NCBI RefSeq assembly: GCF_963576675.1
Contig: NC_088910.1
Span: 88,108,104-88,172,103 of the forward strand
Length of the DNA stretch: 64,000 bases
Origin: Euphorbia lathyris
Lineage: Eukaryota > Streptophyta > Magnoliopsida > Malpighiales > Euphorbiaceae
Direction: 5' to 3'
The notes below the pieces were generated by a model. That model saw only the letters and a program-made list of their open reading frames with translations, was not told the origin of the DNA and did no database searches. Each line of letters starts with the position of its first letter. Positions within the stretch are counted from its first letter, which is position 1. Shown here piece by piece: positions 1 to 10,500 of the stretch. The translations under genes and the position numbers were made by a program.

Positions 1-359
1 GCTCCTTTCGAACTGTTCAAAATGTAAACTTGGAATGCAAATAAAATGAATAATGCTATGTTAACCGGAACTGCACACTTTCATGTTGAGAGCATTGTCT
101 GAGTGAGTAGGCAGCGCCTACCAAGCAAAGCTTTCTTGAAGAGGCTGGGCTCTTTCCTTTTCGGCACCCGCCTTTTTTTTAGGAGATTTATATGCCCAAT
201 GACACTGAAAATACCTTATGAAAAATGACTGTTCGGTTCTAACTCCTTAATTTGAACATCCTTTCTATCTAACTTGTTTGAGCAACGCTTACTTTTTTTA
301 TATACATTTGTTGCCTTTTTTTAGGGATAAGTCATTTGTTTTTTGCAAATGATTGTTAT
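1..359. other. Unassigned left edge
   Basis: No open frame or recognisable family is visible. The stretch around 60-180 is less AT-rich than its surroundings and could be the 3' end of something that begins outside the window. I see nothing else to support. Confidence 0.3.
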
Positions 360-1634
360 TTGTTTTACAAAGCTACTACCCGGATTGTATTGTGGTCCAA
401 GAAGTGCTGAACGAGTATGAGTTGGCATCTGGTCTGGTAGTAAATTTTTAGAAATCTGCTGTGTTGTTCAGTAGAGATGTGGATTTCGATGACAGATTGA
501 GTATTTGTAATATTTTCGGGTTAAAGAAACTCAGGATTAAGCAAGGTATCTGGGTTTGCCTTCTATGGCGGGTCTTTGTAAGAGAGCAGTATTGAAATTC
601 ATTAAGGACTAGTACTTGGCAACATTTACAATCCTAGCATTTGAGATTACTTTCTCGGGCATGTAAGGAAATACTTCTTAAAACTGTGTTACAAGCTGTT
701 GCAAATTTTTCCATGAATGTGTTTCTTTTGCCGATTAGTCTATGTCAGGAGCTAGGACGGATGTTTAATGCTTTCTGGTGATGCAATAACTGTAAGGAAA
801 TTAAATGGATGTGTTGGGATGGATTAAGTGTTCCAAAGGAGTCAGAAGGAATGGATTAAGTCTACCATTGATGTGTTGCTCAAGAAGTTCATCTCAGTGA
901 ATTTGCAGTGTTCGGTCTGTAGGGAAGCTAATGAAACTGCTTTATGTCTATTTTGAGATTCTCCAGTGACAATTTCAGTCTGGAATCTGTCTTCATTGGG
1001 CTTTATTGCTAATTTGCAGGCTGATAATTTTTTGGATTAGTTGAGGAGGTGTTTCGAGGTTCTTAATTCGGACTTTCATAATCTCTGGGCTATGGTTATT
1101 TGGAGCTTGTGGTTTGCGAGGAATCAAACAGTGGGGAATAGTTCTATTATTGAAACTGCCGCCTAATTTTCTAAAAGATAATGTTGATGCATCTGCAATT
1201 CAAGGTTCAGTTAGATTAGGAATTGGTGAGTGCTTCGAGATAGTCAAGGCCTCTTCAAGGGAGCTTTTTCTCGAATTATTCCTGGTTCATTTCGACCAAG
1301 AGAAGGAGAAGCGGTTGGCGTTAGGGAGGTTTTAAGCTGGTTGAAGTAGAAGGGGTTAAATGTTGTCGTGGTTGAATCAGATGCATTTAATGTGGCGTCT
1401 CATATTTATTTATGTTCTTTTTACGGTGCTTGCTTTAATTGATGGTTGTAAGAGTTTGATTAATGGTTTTACTGATGTCAAAGTCATCGTTCTACAAATG
1501 AAGTCGCTAATGCATTAGCTAGAGCTAGTCATTCTATGTCAAAATCAATGGAGTGGAATACAAGCCCTTCTAGTTTTATTAACCATGCTTTGTGTGTTGT
1601 TTGTCATTAACGATATCTTTATCTAAAAAAAACT
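360..1634 (+). pseudogene. LINE (non-LTR retrotransposon) relic: RT C-terminus to RNase H
   Basis: Broken fragments in all three plus-strand frames match the C-terminal half of plant L1-type ORF2. Around 415-560 is the stretch after the RT catalytic site (ASGLVVNF, then NIFGLKKL), and around 690-780 is the segment that precedes the zinc-binding region (ANFSMNVFLLPISLCQELGR). Around 1080-1620 lies a remnant of the RNase H-like domain that ends plant LINE ORF2. Stops and frameshifts occur every few dozen codons, so it is long dead. The 3' end appears to be the A-run at 1627-1634. The 5' end is truncated and its exact position is not visible. The family assignment rests on motif order, not on a search. 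Confidence 0.6.
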
Positions 1635-2132
1635 ATCACATTAGAACTTTAAATAAATTTGTCAATAAAGGAAGCAGTTTGGTTCATTTTTTTTTTATTT
1701 GTAACTATATTAGTGATATAGTAACCATTTTAGACGCATTAACAAAAAAAAAAAAAAATTGTGATTAATTTATATGTAACAGACTTAATTGTAGATAAGT
1801 TTTTTTTTGTAACTTTGTCAATGGTATATTAAATGTCTTAGATGTATTGATGTTTGGATGATGCAATGTGATAGTTAAATAACAATCAAATTGGGTTTTT
1901 CAAATTTTCGGTAATTTAGAGTTAAAATTGATTTTGTTTAGAAATATTATGGTTAATTCTATTATTCATCGAAAAATGTTAGGATCAAATGTGACCCTTA
2001 TCCCTTTATATTGCATAAACTCCAAATAATATTAACTTTTTTCATATAAAAAAGTATATATCAATATTTTTTTTGGTATATATCATTCTATTAAAGGAAA
2101 AAGTACAGCATGGAATAGAGGACATACAAATA
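1635..2132. other. AT-rich spacer
   Basis: Low-complexity AT-rich sequence with several A and T runs (for example around 1740-1760 and 1801-1808). I see no gene. Confidence 0.5.
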
Positions 2133-2141
2133 CAAGTTTAA
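2133..2141 (+). repeat. Left 9-bp target-site duplication of the MULE
   Basis: CAAGTTTAA, identical to 3597-3605. The following G also matches, so the duplication could be read as 10 bp. Confidence 0.85.
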
Positions 2142-3596
2142 GGGGTAAATTACATACATGGTGTACAACGTTTGCACCATTTCACACTTTGGTATACAAC
2201 TTTCAATTTGTCACATTAAAATGTACAACCTTATAGATGACTTCACAGTATGGTATACAACCGGTAAAAATTACCGGTCAAACCTATTAAACCTGCCAAA
2301 CCTATTAAACCTGTCAAACCTATTAAACCTGCCAAATCATCCATTTTCAACTTATCCCTTACAAAAAGTGGACCCCATCTATAACTGAGTTACTTTTATA
2401 CCATTTGACTATCTCCTTCCCTCTCTTCAACTCATCATTCTTCTGTCTTTAAATTTAGAAATTAAATTCATACCTATCAGCCCTAAATCTTTAAATTTCT
2501 CTCTCTAAATTTATACCCTTTGACTAACTCCATAACTCTCCTCCATTCTCTCTCTTCCTTCTCTCTGAAATACGAATTTAAAGCAAGCAAAAGCTGAATA
2601 TAAACTCACCAAAAATGAAGGTTATTATCTTTTATCATCCTGGATATTTATCCTCTTGATAAACTTTTTATTGGTTATTATCTTCAAAGTTTTAAGGTAT
2701 CAGAGGCGTCTAAGGATTGCAGAAGGATTCATTCACATCGGCACCGTTTAGAACAATTTCAGAGGTCGTCATTTACTCACTTAATGTTTATGCAAGCTCT
2801 GGCTTTGTATGAACTTCAATCGAAACAATCAATAACGAAAAAAAGGAATTCCAGAACAGTTAATCGGAGGAACTTCAATATTCGAATCAAAATCTAAACC
2901 AAAAAAGAAGAAAATTAAGCAGGGTAACTTCCTTGGTACGAGATCTATTGGTTCAGAAAAAATCAATAAAAAGGTTAAATCTTTTCCTGATCAGAAATCA
3001 ATAACAAAGTCTTAAACAAAGTTTTTCTCCTCATCGAGGAATCAGAGTGCTAATTCCGATTTTATGACCTCTTTTGCTGATCTGATATTTAATCCCTTTC
3101 ATAGGACCTCTTTTGCTGATATGATCTTTGATCCCTAAAAAACTTGAACAGAAAATCTGAACTCACTAATGTGTAAGAAGAAGATAAGTAGAATCACAGG
3201 GAGAAAATGGCTCACAAATCATGAAGAAGAAGAAGATAAAAGAAGAGAGAGAAGGGAGTAAATGCTGAAAATCGTGAAGAAGATAGGAGAGAGAATATGA
3301 GAGAAAGGGAAAAGAATAAGATAAGATCAAATGTTAAATAAATGGGATGGATGAATATGGGGTAATTATTTAGGGTATTTTAGTAATTGTATATATGGTG
3401 GGTCTATTTTTTAATTTTTGGGCGGTCAAAATGCTAACGTGGCACGTTGATTTTGTATTGACCGGTCATTTTTACCTGTTATACATCATATTGGGAGGTC
3501 ACATATAAGGTCATACATATTACTGAGACAAAATGAAGATCGTATACCAAAATGTGAAATAGGACAAAAATTGTATACAATTGATGAAATTTACCT
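2142..3596. mobile_element. Mutator-like (MULE) non-autonomous element with long TIRs
   Basis: The two ends are inverted copies of each other. The left end starts GGGGTAAATTACATACATGG, and the reverse complement of the right end starts AGGTAAATTTCATCAATTG. Similarity continues for about 140 bp, through the TTTGGTATAC and ACCGGTCA blocks. The element is flanked by an identical 9-bp duplication, CAAGTTTAA (2133-2141 and 3597-3605), the hallmark length for Mutator superfamily insertion. It is 1,455 bp long. The interior has CT-rich stretches near both ends and no transposase frame, so it must be moved in trans. The middle (about 2580-3250) might be captured host sequence, but I do not recognise it. 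The perfect TSD suggests a fairly recent insertion. Confidence 0.85.
2279..2332 (+). repeat. 18-bp tandem repeat, three copies
   Basis: Three head-to-tail units of CAAACCTATTAAACCTGY, differing only at the last base. They lie inside the left terminal inverted repeat of the MULE, directly after a short palindrome (CCGGTAAAAATTACCGG). The reverse-complement arm at 3440-3480 lacks the array, so it arose in one arm only. Confidence 0.85.
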
Positions 3597-3605
3597 CAAG
3601 TTTAA
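3597..3605 (+). repeat. Right 9-bp target-site duplication of the MULE
   Basis: CAAGTTTAA, identical to 2133-2141. Confidence 0.85.
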
Positions 3606-5417
3606 GTTAGTACAAGATACACAAAAGGAATAAAAAATACTCAAGATAAAATGTTTTTATTCTTACTAAACCAAAAAAATGTATAAATGAAATAATTATA
3701 AGTGACAGATGTTGTTCAAACTGAAAAAAAGATTCGAATAAATATATAGACTCAAGCCAAAATGAAGTTACCAACAAATAAAAAAACTTGAAATAGGAGG
3801 GAAAACAAAATAGATGGGATGAGTAAGAATGAAAATAAGCTTTATTTTTTTTTTCCTAAGAAGATTGGAAAGATATGCATAAGAAAGATAAAAGTTGTGT
3901 GGAGCAACAGAAACAACTAATAAGAGCTTTAGCAATAAAATATATCAAAATTATAATATATACAATACATGTAATATATTATATCAAAATTATACTTCAT
4001 AGAAATAAAATATAATGTTGCGCAAAACTTATAGTATAAAATATATTTATGTTCAAAAATATTTTTTTTTTTTGTTATTTCAGTATGATAAGGTTATATA
4101 AAGTTTTTTAATATATATATATATTATTATTTATGACATCATCTGGTTCAGTCATTCTGAATCAATCGGTTGAACCCATTGATCTATGATCCAGTTGTTA
4201 ATTCGATTCAACATTCGATCTGGTTTTTAAAACATTGCTAATGAAAATGCTTTGGATACACTTCACATATTCACGAATGATGAAGCATCGGTTAATCAAG
4301 TTATTGTCCCACACTTTTTGATTTAGTAAAGAAAATATCAATCAAGTTGTTGATCCACACTTTTCGATTCAGCAAAAAAAAAAAAAAAAAAACAAAACAA
4401 AAACAAAAACAAAAGGATCAGAATGTTTAAGGTAAATTATTAACCAGTGGCATCCGTCTTGCTTTGAAAAGAAAATATGAGAAAAAGGAAGCCAATGATC
4501 TCGAGAGCATCAAATAAACCTTCCAATCCCCACCTGTCAATGCATGCTTTAACGCCAGATTTCCTGCCCATTTAAGATACTTTACCAAGTCCAAGAGAGG
4601 TAGTTTTCCATGGACAGCAATAAAGAGATATTGGGAGGCTAATTTTAGCTCTGCAGTGGTAATTTTTCAAAGTCCAATCTATTATTTAAAGTTTCTTTAT
4701 TTTTTTCTTATGTTCGATTGTTTTGTTGTGTTCGCTTGTTTTTGTTATTTTTCATTCGTTATTCGATTTACTTGGTTTTGAGAGTTTTTTTTGTTCATGG
4801 CAAAGTGTAGTAAGAAAAGGTAGTTTCGTTCTAGTATCTATTTCTTCTCGTTCGGAGGGTTCCAAGGGGAATGTTTGATTGATGTGATGGAGGATTTGAA
4901 TATTCCTTTACCTATTTCCAATTTTGGAAAGAGAAAACATTTTATTAAATATGGTGGTTCTTCGAAAAAGCATAAGAAAAAGACGGTAAATAAATTGCAT
5001 GTTGATGATAAGAAGATAATAACAGTATTCAAGCAGAATAAGCCACTCAAGAAGTTACTGATTAAGAATTCTGATAAAGGTGATAGTAAGTAAAAATTTT
5101 AGAGTCGGAGTACATTGTTTTTTTTGTTAAGTTTACCCAATTTCTTTCAATTTCTAAATTAAGGGGGTTTTTTTTTTTTGAAATTGTATTGTATTTGTTT
5201 TCAACTTTTTTTTTTTTTGAATTTATTTGAAGTTATTCTTTTATTATTTTTATTATATACATTGTTTTGTTTTATTATTTTTGGTTGTGTTTTATTGATT
5301 TTGAGCAAGTGTAAAATTGACTGTTGTGAAAATGTTTTTTGAAGTTGCGGAATGAAACTACAAGAAATTAGTTTATTAAAGCTAATTACATTGTGTGATA
5401 TTGAGGGAGTATATGCA
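3606..5417. other. AT-rich intergenic stretch with one short basic open frame
   Basis: Mostly low-complexity sequence with A-runs at 4376-4410 and T-runs. Positions 4440-4660 have more balanced composition and could be an old gene fragment. A 72-codon plus-strand frame at 4875-5093 starts with ATG and is very Lys-rich (KKHKKK near its middle). It has no recognised domain and no codon-level evidence of selection that I can see. It could be a piece of a captured nuclear protein gene or chance; I do not call it a gene. Confidence 0.35.
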
Positions 5418-5857
5418 TTTTGTGAAGTGGAAATACCACCCCCATTTTTCTTATCACCGTCTCCATTTGGACTTGTTTACCCTTATCATAATTTTGATCA
5501 AAAACTGAAAATTCTCTTTCTAATTTCTTCCAAAATCACAATCCCAAACAACAATAATTGAAATTATGAAAATAATTGATGCGTGATAAAAAAAAAATTA
5601 AGTTTTTTATCGAAAAAATCATGAACATAATGCATGGCAATTGGATGATTTTACATTTTTCATCACCAAAATTTGGACGCTTTTGCATAATTTTTTTTGA
5701 TGGCTAGGCGGGCAGGCCAGGCGGAATTTCTGCCCGCCTAGTCATCAAAAAAATTCTCTCAAAAAACCAAAATTTCAGTTTTAAGAAAATTTATGAAAAG
5801 AGAAAATTGTCCAAATGGAAACGGTGATGAATGGTAAATAGCAGTACCTTTCACAAA
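5418..5857. mobile_element. Small MITE with about 55-bp terminal inverted repeats
   Basis: Left end (5418-5472) and the reverse complement of the right end (5810-5857) share TTTGTGAA, then ATCACCGT, then CCATTTGGAC in the same order. Inside lies a much stronger inverted repeat (about 5690-5752). The flanks GTATATGCA (left) and GTATGTAAG (right) are partly alike and could be a decayed 9-bp duplication, which would favour a Mutator-type origin. No coding frame is present. The superfamily is uncertain. Confidence 0.55.
5690..5753. repeat. Strong hairpin (about 24-bp stem)
   Basis: The arm TTTTTTTGATGGCTAGGCGG, followed by GCAG, pairs with CTGCCCGCCTAGTCATCAAA with one mismatch across a short loop. 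The stem is GC-rich in an AT-rich region. Its position at the centre of the MITE suggests a fold-back element core. Confidence 0.8.
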
Positions 5858-7540
5858 GTATGTAAGATTTGTTTGAAATTGAGTTTATATCATTTATATT
5901 TGCAATGAAACTTTTAAAGCAGCTTAAATATTGTGAAATCGGTTAAAATTATGTTGTTTTGTTTAATTTGTATGCAGTAAGTGGCCTAAGTAGATGACAT
6001 TGACCTATTAAAATGGATTAAATTATGTTATACTGGTTGAGATTTGTGCATTTAATGAAATTGAATTTATGTTATGCATATTTGCAGTTTTACTTTTCTA
6101 AAGGGACTGAAATGTTGTAAATTTTGTTTAAAATATGTTAAAGTCGCTAAAACTGTATTATTTTGTTGAATTTGTGTGAAATAAGTTGAATACTCATTGA
6201 AGTTTTTAAATTGTTTGGTTGTTTGTTGTGAATTAGGTGATTCAGTTGGAGCATGAATTCATTTAAACAACAAATTTATATTCTTAATAAATTCTCTCAA
6301 GTCCATTATGTTTTTTACTCTTTAGGCAATTCGTGCTGATTACTTAAATCCCCTTCTCAAGTCATCATGTTCTTTATAGAATTGAAAACTAAAACGAAAA
6401 AAAAAGTTAACAGTAGTTACTTTCTTTTATCTAATTTCGAAAAATAAGAATTATTATACATTCTGAAACTAAGGTTTCAGAATCAATTAGAATTCTAAAC
6501 TATTAAAATCATCAATCAGGTCCTGAATTAAAAAAAAATTGAGTTCTCATTTTAACCCAAAATTAAAAATTGTGACTATTTGATATAGTAATGATCTATG
6601 TGTTGGTTCAAAATGAAATTAATGGAAACATGACAATTATGCATTTTCTTTTCTTACACAAATCATCTCCTAATGAAGTAGAGCATGCTTCTTCTCTATT
6701 TTCATTGGTTGGATCCATTCCACCTAGTCCACCGTAGAAGTTCTCGGAATAAAACAATAAAAACATCCCAACACAAACAAGAAATTCATGCAATTAAAAT
6801 ATCAACATAAACCCAATAACCATTCAACATATCAACTGAATACCCAATCACCATTCAAACTCCAACTCCATTAAAATCTAATTGATTAACATCTGCAATT
6901 TAGACTCGCTGAAAAAGGGACCCGATCAGCAAGTAAGTTTCAGCTATAACTAATGCGTCTCCAAATCAGCCTACCTATAGGGTCTAATTGAAGCAAATTG
7001 ACCCAGCCAAGCCGAGCCGGTTTTTACAAACTTGATAATCATGGTCATAATAACATTAACAATAATTAACATTAGTATCATGATGTTCAACCTGGAAAAT
7101 GCAGTTATCTTTTGTTGTGAAATCAATAAAAAAGATTCAGCGTTGCTTCTTTTTTTTTTTTCATCCAAAAGCAGTATTAAAATAATATGTTGTATGCATA
7201 CCAAATTTCAGAGCAGAACTCAGACGAATGGGGCATGATAACAAGAAATTGCAATGTCCTCATAAAAAAGCTATATTCCTAGGAAGCATGTCTATCAACT
7301 AGCAAAGTCATAACAATGGATAAATATAAATATATAATGTTTAAGTCCTCCATTACTACTTATTTCCAAGTATGATACACAGGAGATAACACAGTTTAAT
7401 CAATGCCAGCATAGACTGATCAATCCAAGGGAAACAGTAATTCATATTGAGTTCCCAGATTGCTCAATCTAAATAAATGGCAATATAATGTGTCAACCTA
7501 ATCCCATGTTAAATTATGTGTCACCCTAAAACTAAGTACC
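5858..7540. other. Intergenic region and probable PAO 3' flank
   Basis: Positions 5858-7240 are AT-rich with no supported gene; a 61-codon minus-strand frame at 6608-6793 has no recognised features. About 7240-7540 lies just downstream of the polyamine oxidase stop codon and probably contains its 3' untranslated region and poly(A) site. I cannot place the cleavage site with confidence. Confidence 0.4.
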
Positions 7541-10500
7541 TCACATGCGCGAGATCAATAGCGGGACAGAAAATGATGCCTCCTCGCCCATCACTGGTTG
7601 GAATAAGTCCAACTCTCCGTAACGCTCTAGAACACGCATCCTACAACCCTCTGCAGCCATCAATCCCGTTGAAAATGCACCGTGGACTGACCCTGGGTAA
7701 CTCATACTTGTTGCTTCTCCCGCAAAGAATAAGTTATCTACTGGTATCCTTAGCCTCTCATACAGATCATGGGGTTTACCTACCATATCATAGCTGTAGG
7801 AACCAAGCGAATTCACATCTGTGCCCCAATGTGAAACAAGACACTGAATCTGCATCAAGTAAAAAACAAAAATATCGAGTTAAGACTTCTACCACCCTGA
7901 ACCACAAAGGTTGACAAGGAAGATTTCAACAACAGCTGTTATAGAACTCAAATTACCGGTGAAGAGGCTTCAGGTAGTATCTTCTTGAGTTGCATAAATG
8001 CAAAACTGGCAGCAGCTTCATCAGACATTTTTTCGATGTCTTTGGCCAGCTGCCCAGCAGGCATGTATACAAGAACAGGGTGACCGGTAGCCTTGTGAAG
8101 ATTCAGGAAGTAGCTGCAGCCATAAGAAGTCTCCGCAACCACTCCTAAGAACTCTACGTTTGGCCAAAAAACTTTGTTAAAATGCATCACTATCTTATTT
8201 TCAATCCCCACTCCAAGGTCATTGATAGCTGCTTCCTTCCAATCCGGAAGCTTTGGTTCAAAAGTTATGGTCCTGGCTTTCAGCACTCCAAGAGGAACAG
8301 CAACAACAACAGCATCACCCACAAATGTTCTCCCATCTTCAGTTGTTACCTTCACGCCATTATATCGCCTAACAATATTTGTTACCCTACAAAAGACCAG
8401 GATAAGATTTTAACTAACCAGATAATTTTAGACACACACACATGGGAGAGCTACAAATGTTTGTACACATTTATTCACTCATTTTCTCAAGTGAAATAGA
8501 GCAAGAAAACAATGCACGATAATAGATCTTGTTGACTAGTACCTGTGACCCAATCGGATATCAAGTCCTTTGGCAAGCGTGTTTATGACAGGGAGATAGC
8601 CCCTTACCATAAGTCCATGCCCACCCGGAAGTAGTTCTTCCTGCAATAAAGGTCAATACAATACAAGAATGTCAATGCAAAGTTATCCTAAGCTATTACA
8701 AAAGCTAGAGGGGGGTTTATATTGTCTAAGAGACATCTGTATTGTCTAGAGACATCTGTATTTTGGATAAAGATAAAACAGTTTTATAACAGTTTTGACA
8801 ACCAGCTTTTTGGCTATAAATATCCTCAATCCTTCATACCTTTTCACTTACTGTTTTAATTATTCAAATACGTTCATAAGGAAATTAGTGAAATTGCTAT
8901 CATTAATTTTATGTTAGGGATTTCCTTAAGGACAGTGATTAATCACGTCCCTATTTTATGTTTGTGATCCCATATTAGGAGGGGGGGGGGGGATCATCTT
9001 TGAAAATTAATAATCGGTTCAGTTGAAAAAAGATAGCATGTAACTGAAATATACAGAATCAAGCAAAACGCAGTTCCTAACCAATATTGATAATACAACA
9101 TTCAAGTCAAAGCTATTTTCACATGCTTGAGCTTATACATTCATAATTATTTGGATGTAGCTAGTACTATTTGGCCATTCCATCTAAGGAGAATAATAGT
9201 ATCAATTATTTCTTCATTAAAATAGGTCGACACATCGAAGATTTCAGCTACCTGGTCAAAATGAATTTGGAACAAGAGAAGAATAATTTAATTTAACCAC
9301 TAAAATTCTGACTAAGAGACCTTTTCAGATTCAGAAATGGTAAAAGCAAAGAGACAACAAGATTTTCTTCACAAACCCTAGTTATGCAATCCACAATCAC
9401 TACACACGCGCCCCTAAAGATGTAAGTGCAACATATTTGATTTAGCTTTCTGTTGCACACATTTTAAGCCCTTTCATCCCTCTGGGATCCATCATGTCAG
9501 TTGTCAACACATTGCCCGTTAACATTAACGGAAAAATAAAATTGAACTTGGGAATCCAAATGGTAGCTATTTAAAAAGTATTCAGTTTCTACGAAATCAA
9601 TTGTAATAACAATGTAAAAATTTCACGTTAACATTATTTGTTTATGAATGTTACATTACTATACAGCATATAGCCGAAAAGGCTCACAACTTAAATAGTT
9701 GACATGCAGAAATTTACCTGATCCCAACACTTGAGGGAAATAGTATCAGCATCCGCAGCAAACCAACCTTCCATTCTGCATAAGTACCACTGCAGCACCT
9801 TATGGCCAAGCCCCTCCAATCTATACGTTATTTTCACCAATATCATATTATGGTTCCGCCTTAGGCATTCATAGAATTATGAGAAACTAACTGTTAAGGG
9901 CTATTAATGTAAAACCTTAATTCTGGTCTTCTTTCAAAAACAATTGAGAAAGCACTGGATATCGACATGTCCTCATCATGTTCTTGTCTTACTTTCTCTG
10001 TCTGCATTCAAGGACATTTGAGATCAACTTAGGAAATGCCATTAAAACACACTGCTAACAAATAATGGAAAGGGGGAAAAAGTTGTGATTGGAAAATTTA
10101 GGGAAAATTAAACAGAACTACACTATGACTTGGGGTTTTTATTACACTTTGTGGGCCATGGTTTCTCAAAATTCAATAGAGAAACCCATTGAAAATGAAA
10201 AAACAAGAATACTAATACTAAATTAGATAGCACGCAATATTAAAGTAATAAAAGATGACTTGCCTCTTTCAGGATGAGCTCAAAAGTTTCGCCAACCTTA
10301 GTGACCAATTCTTGAGGAATCCGGTTCCCATCCATATCAAAGAGAGAATAACTGTAAACAACACATATTTACAATTATTTAGTTGCAGGACTTGAATCCT
10401 ATGTTTTAAATACATGAATCTTGCTGAAAATAACCAATTTATTTAATTTTATCATTCACAAGCGACTGCACACCAAAGCATTTATTTATTTTTTTCAAAT

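Noticed and set aside
4875..5093. 72-codon Lys-rich frame as a gene
   Set aside because: Starts with ATG but has no domain, no splice context and no support beyond length; kept only as a remark in the intergenic entry.
7516..7914. Plus-strand 132-codon frame
   Set aside because: It is the antisense of the last polyamine oxidase exon; the minus strand has clear family motifs and the plus-strand protein has none.
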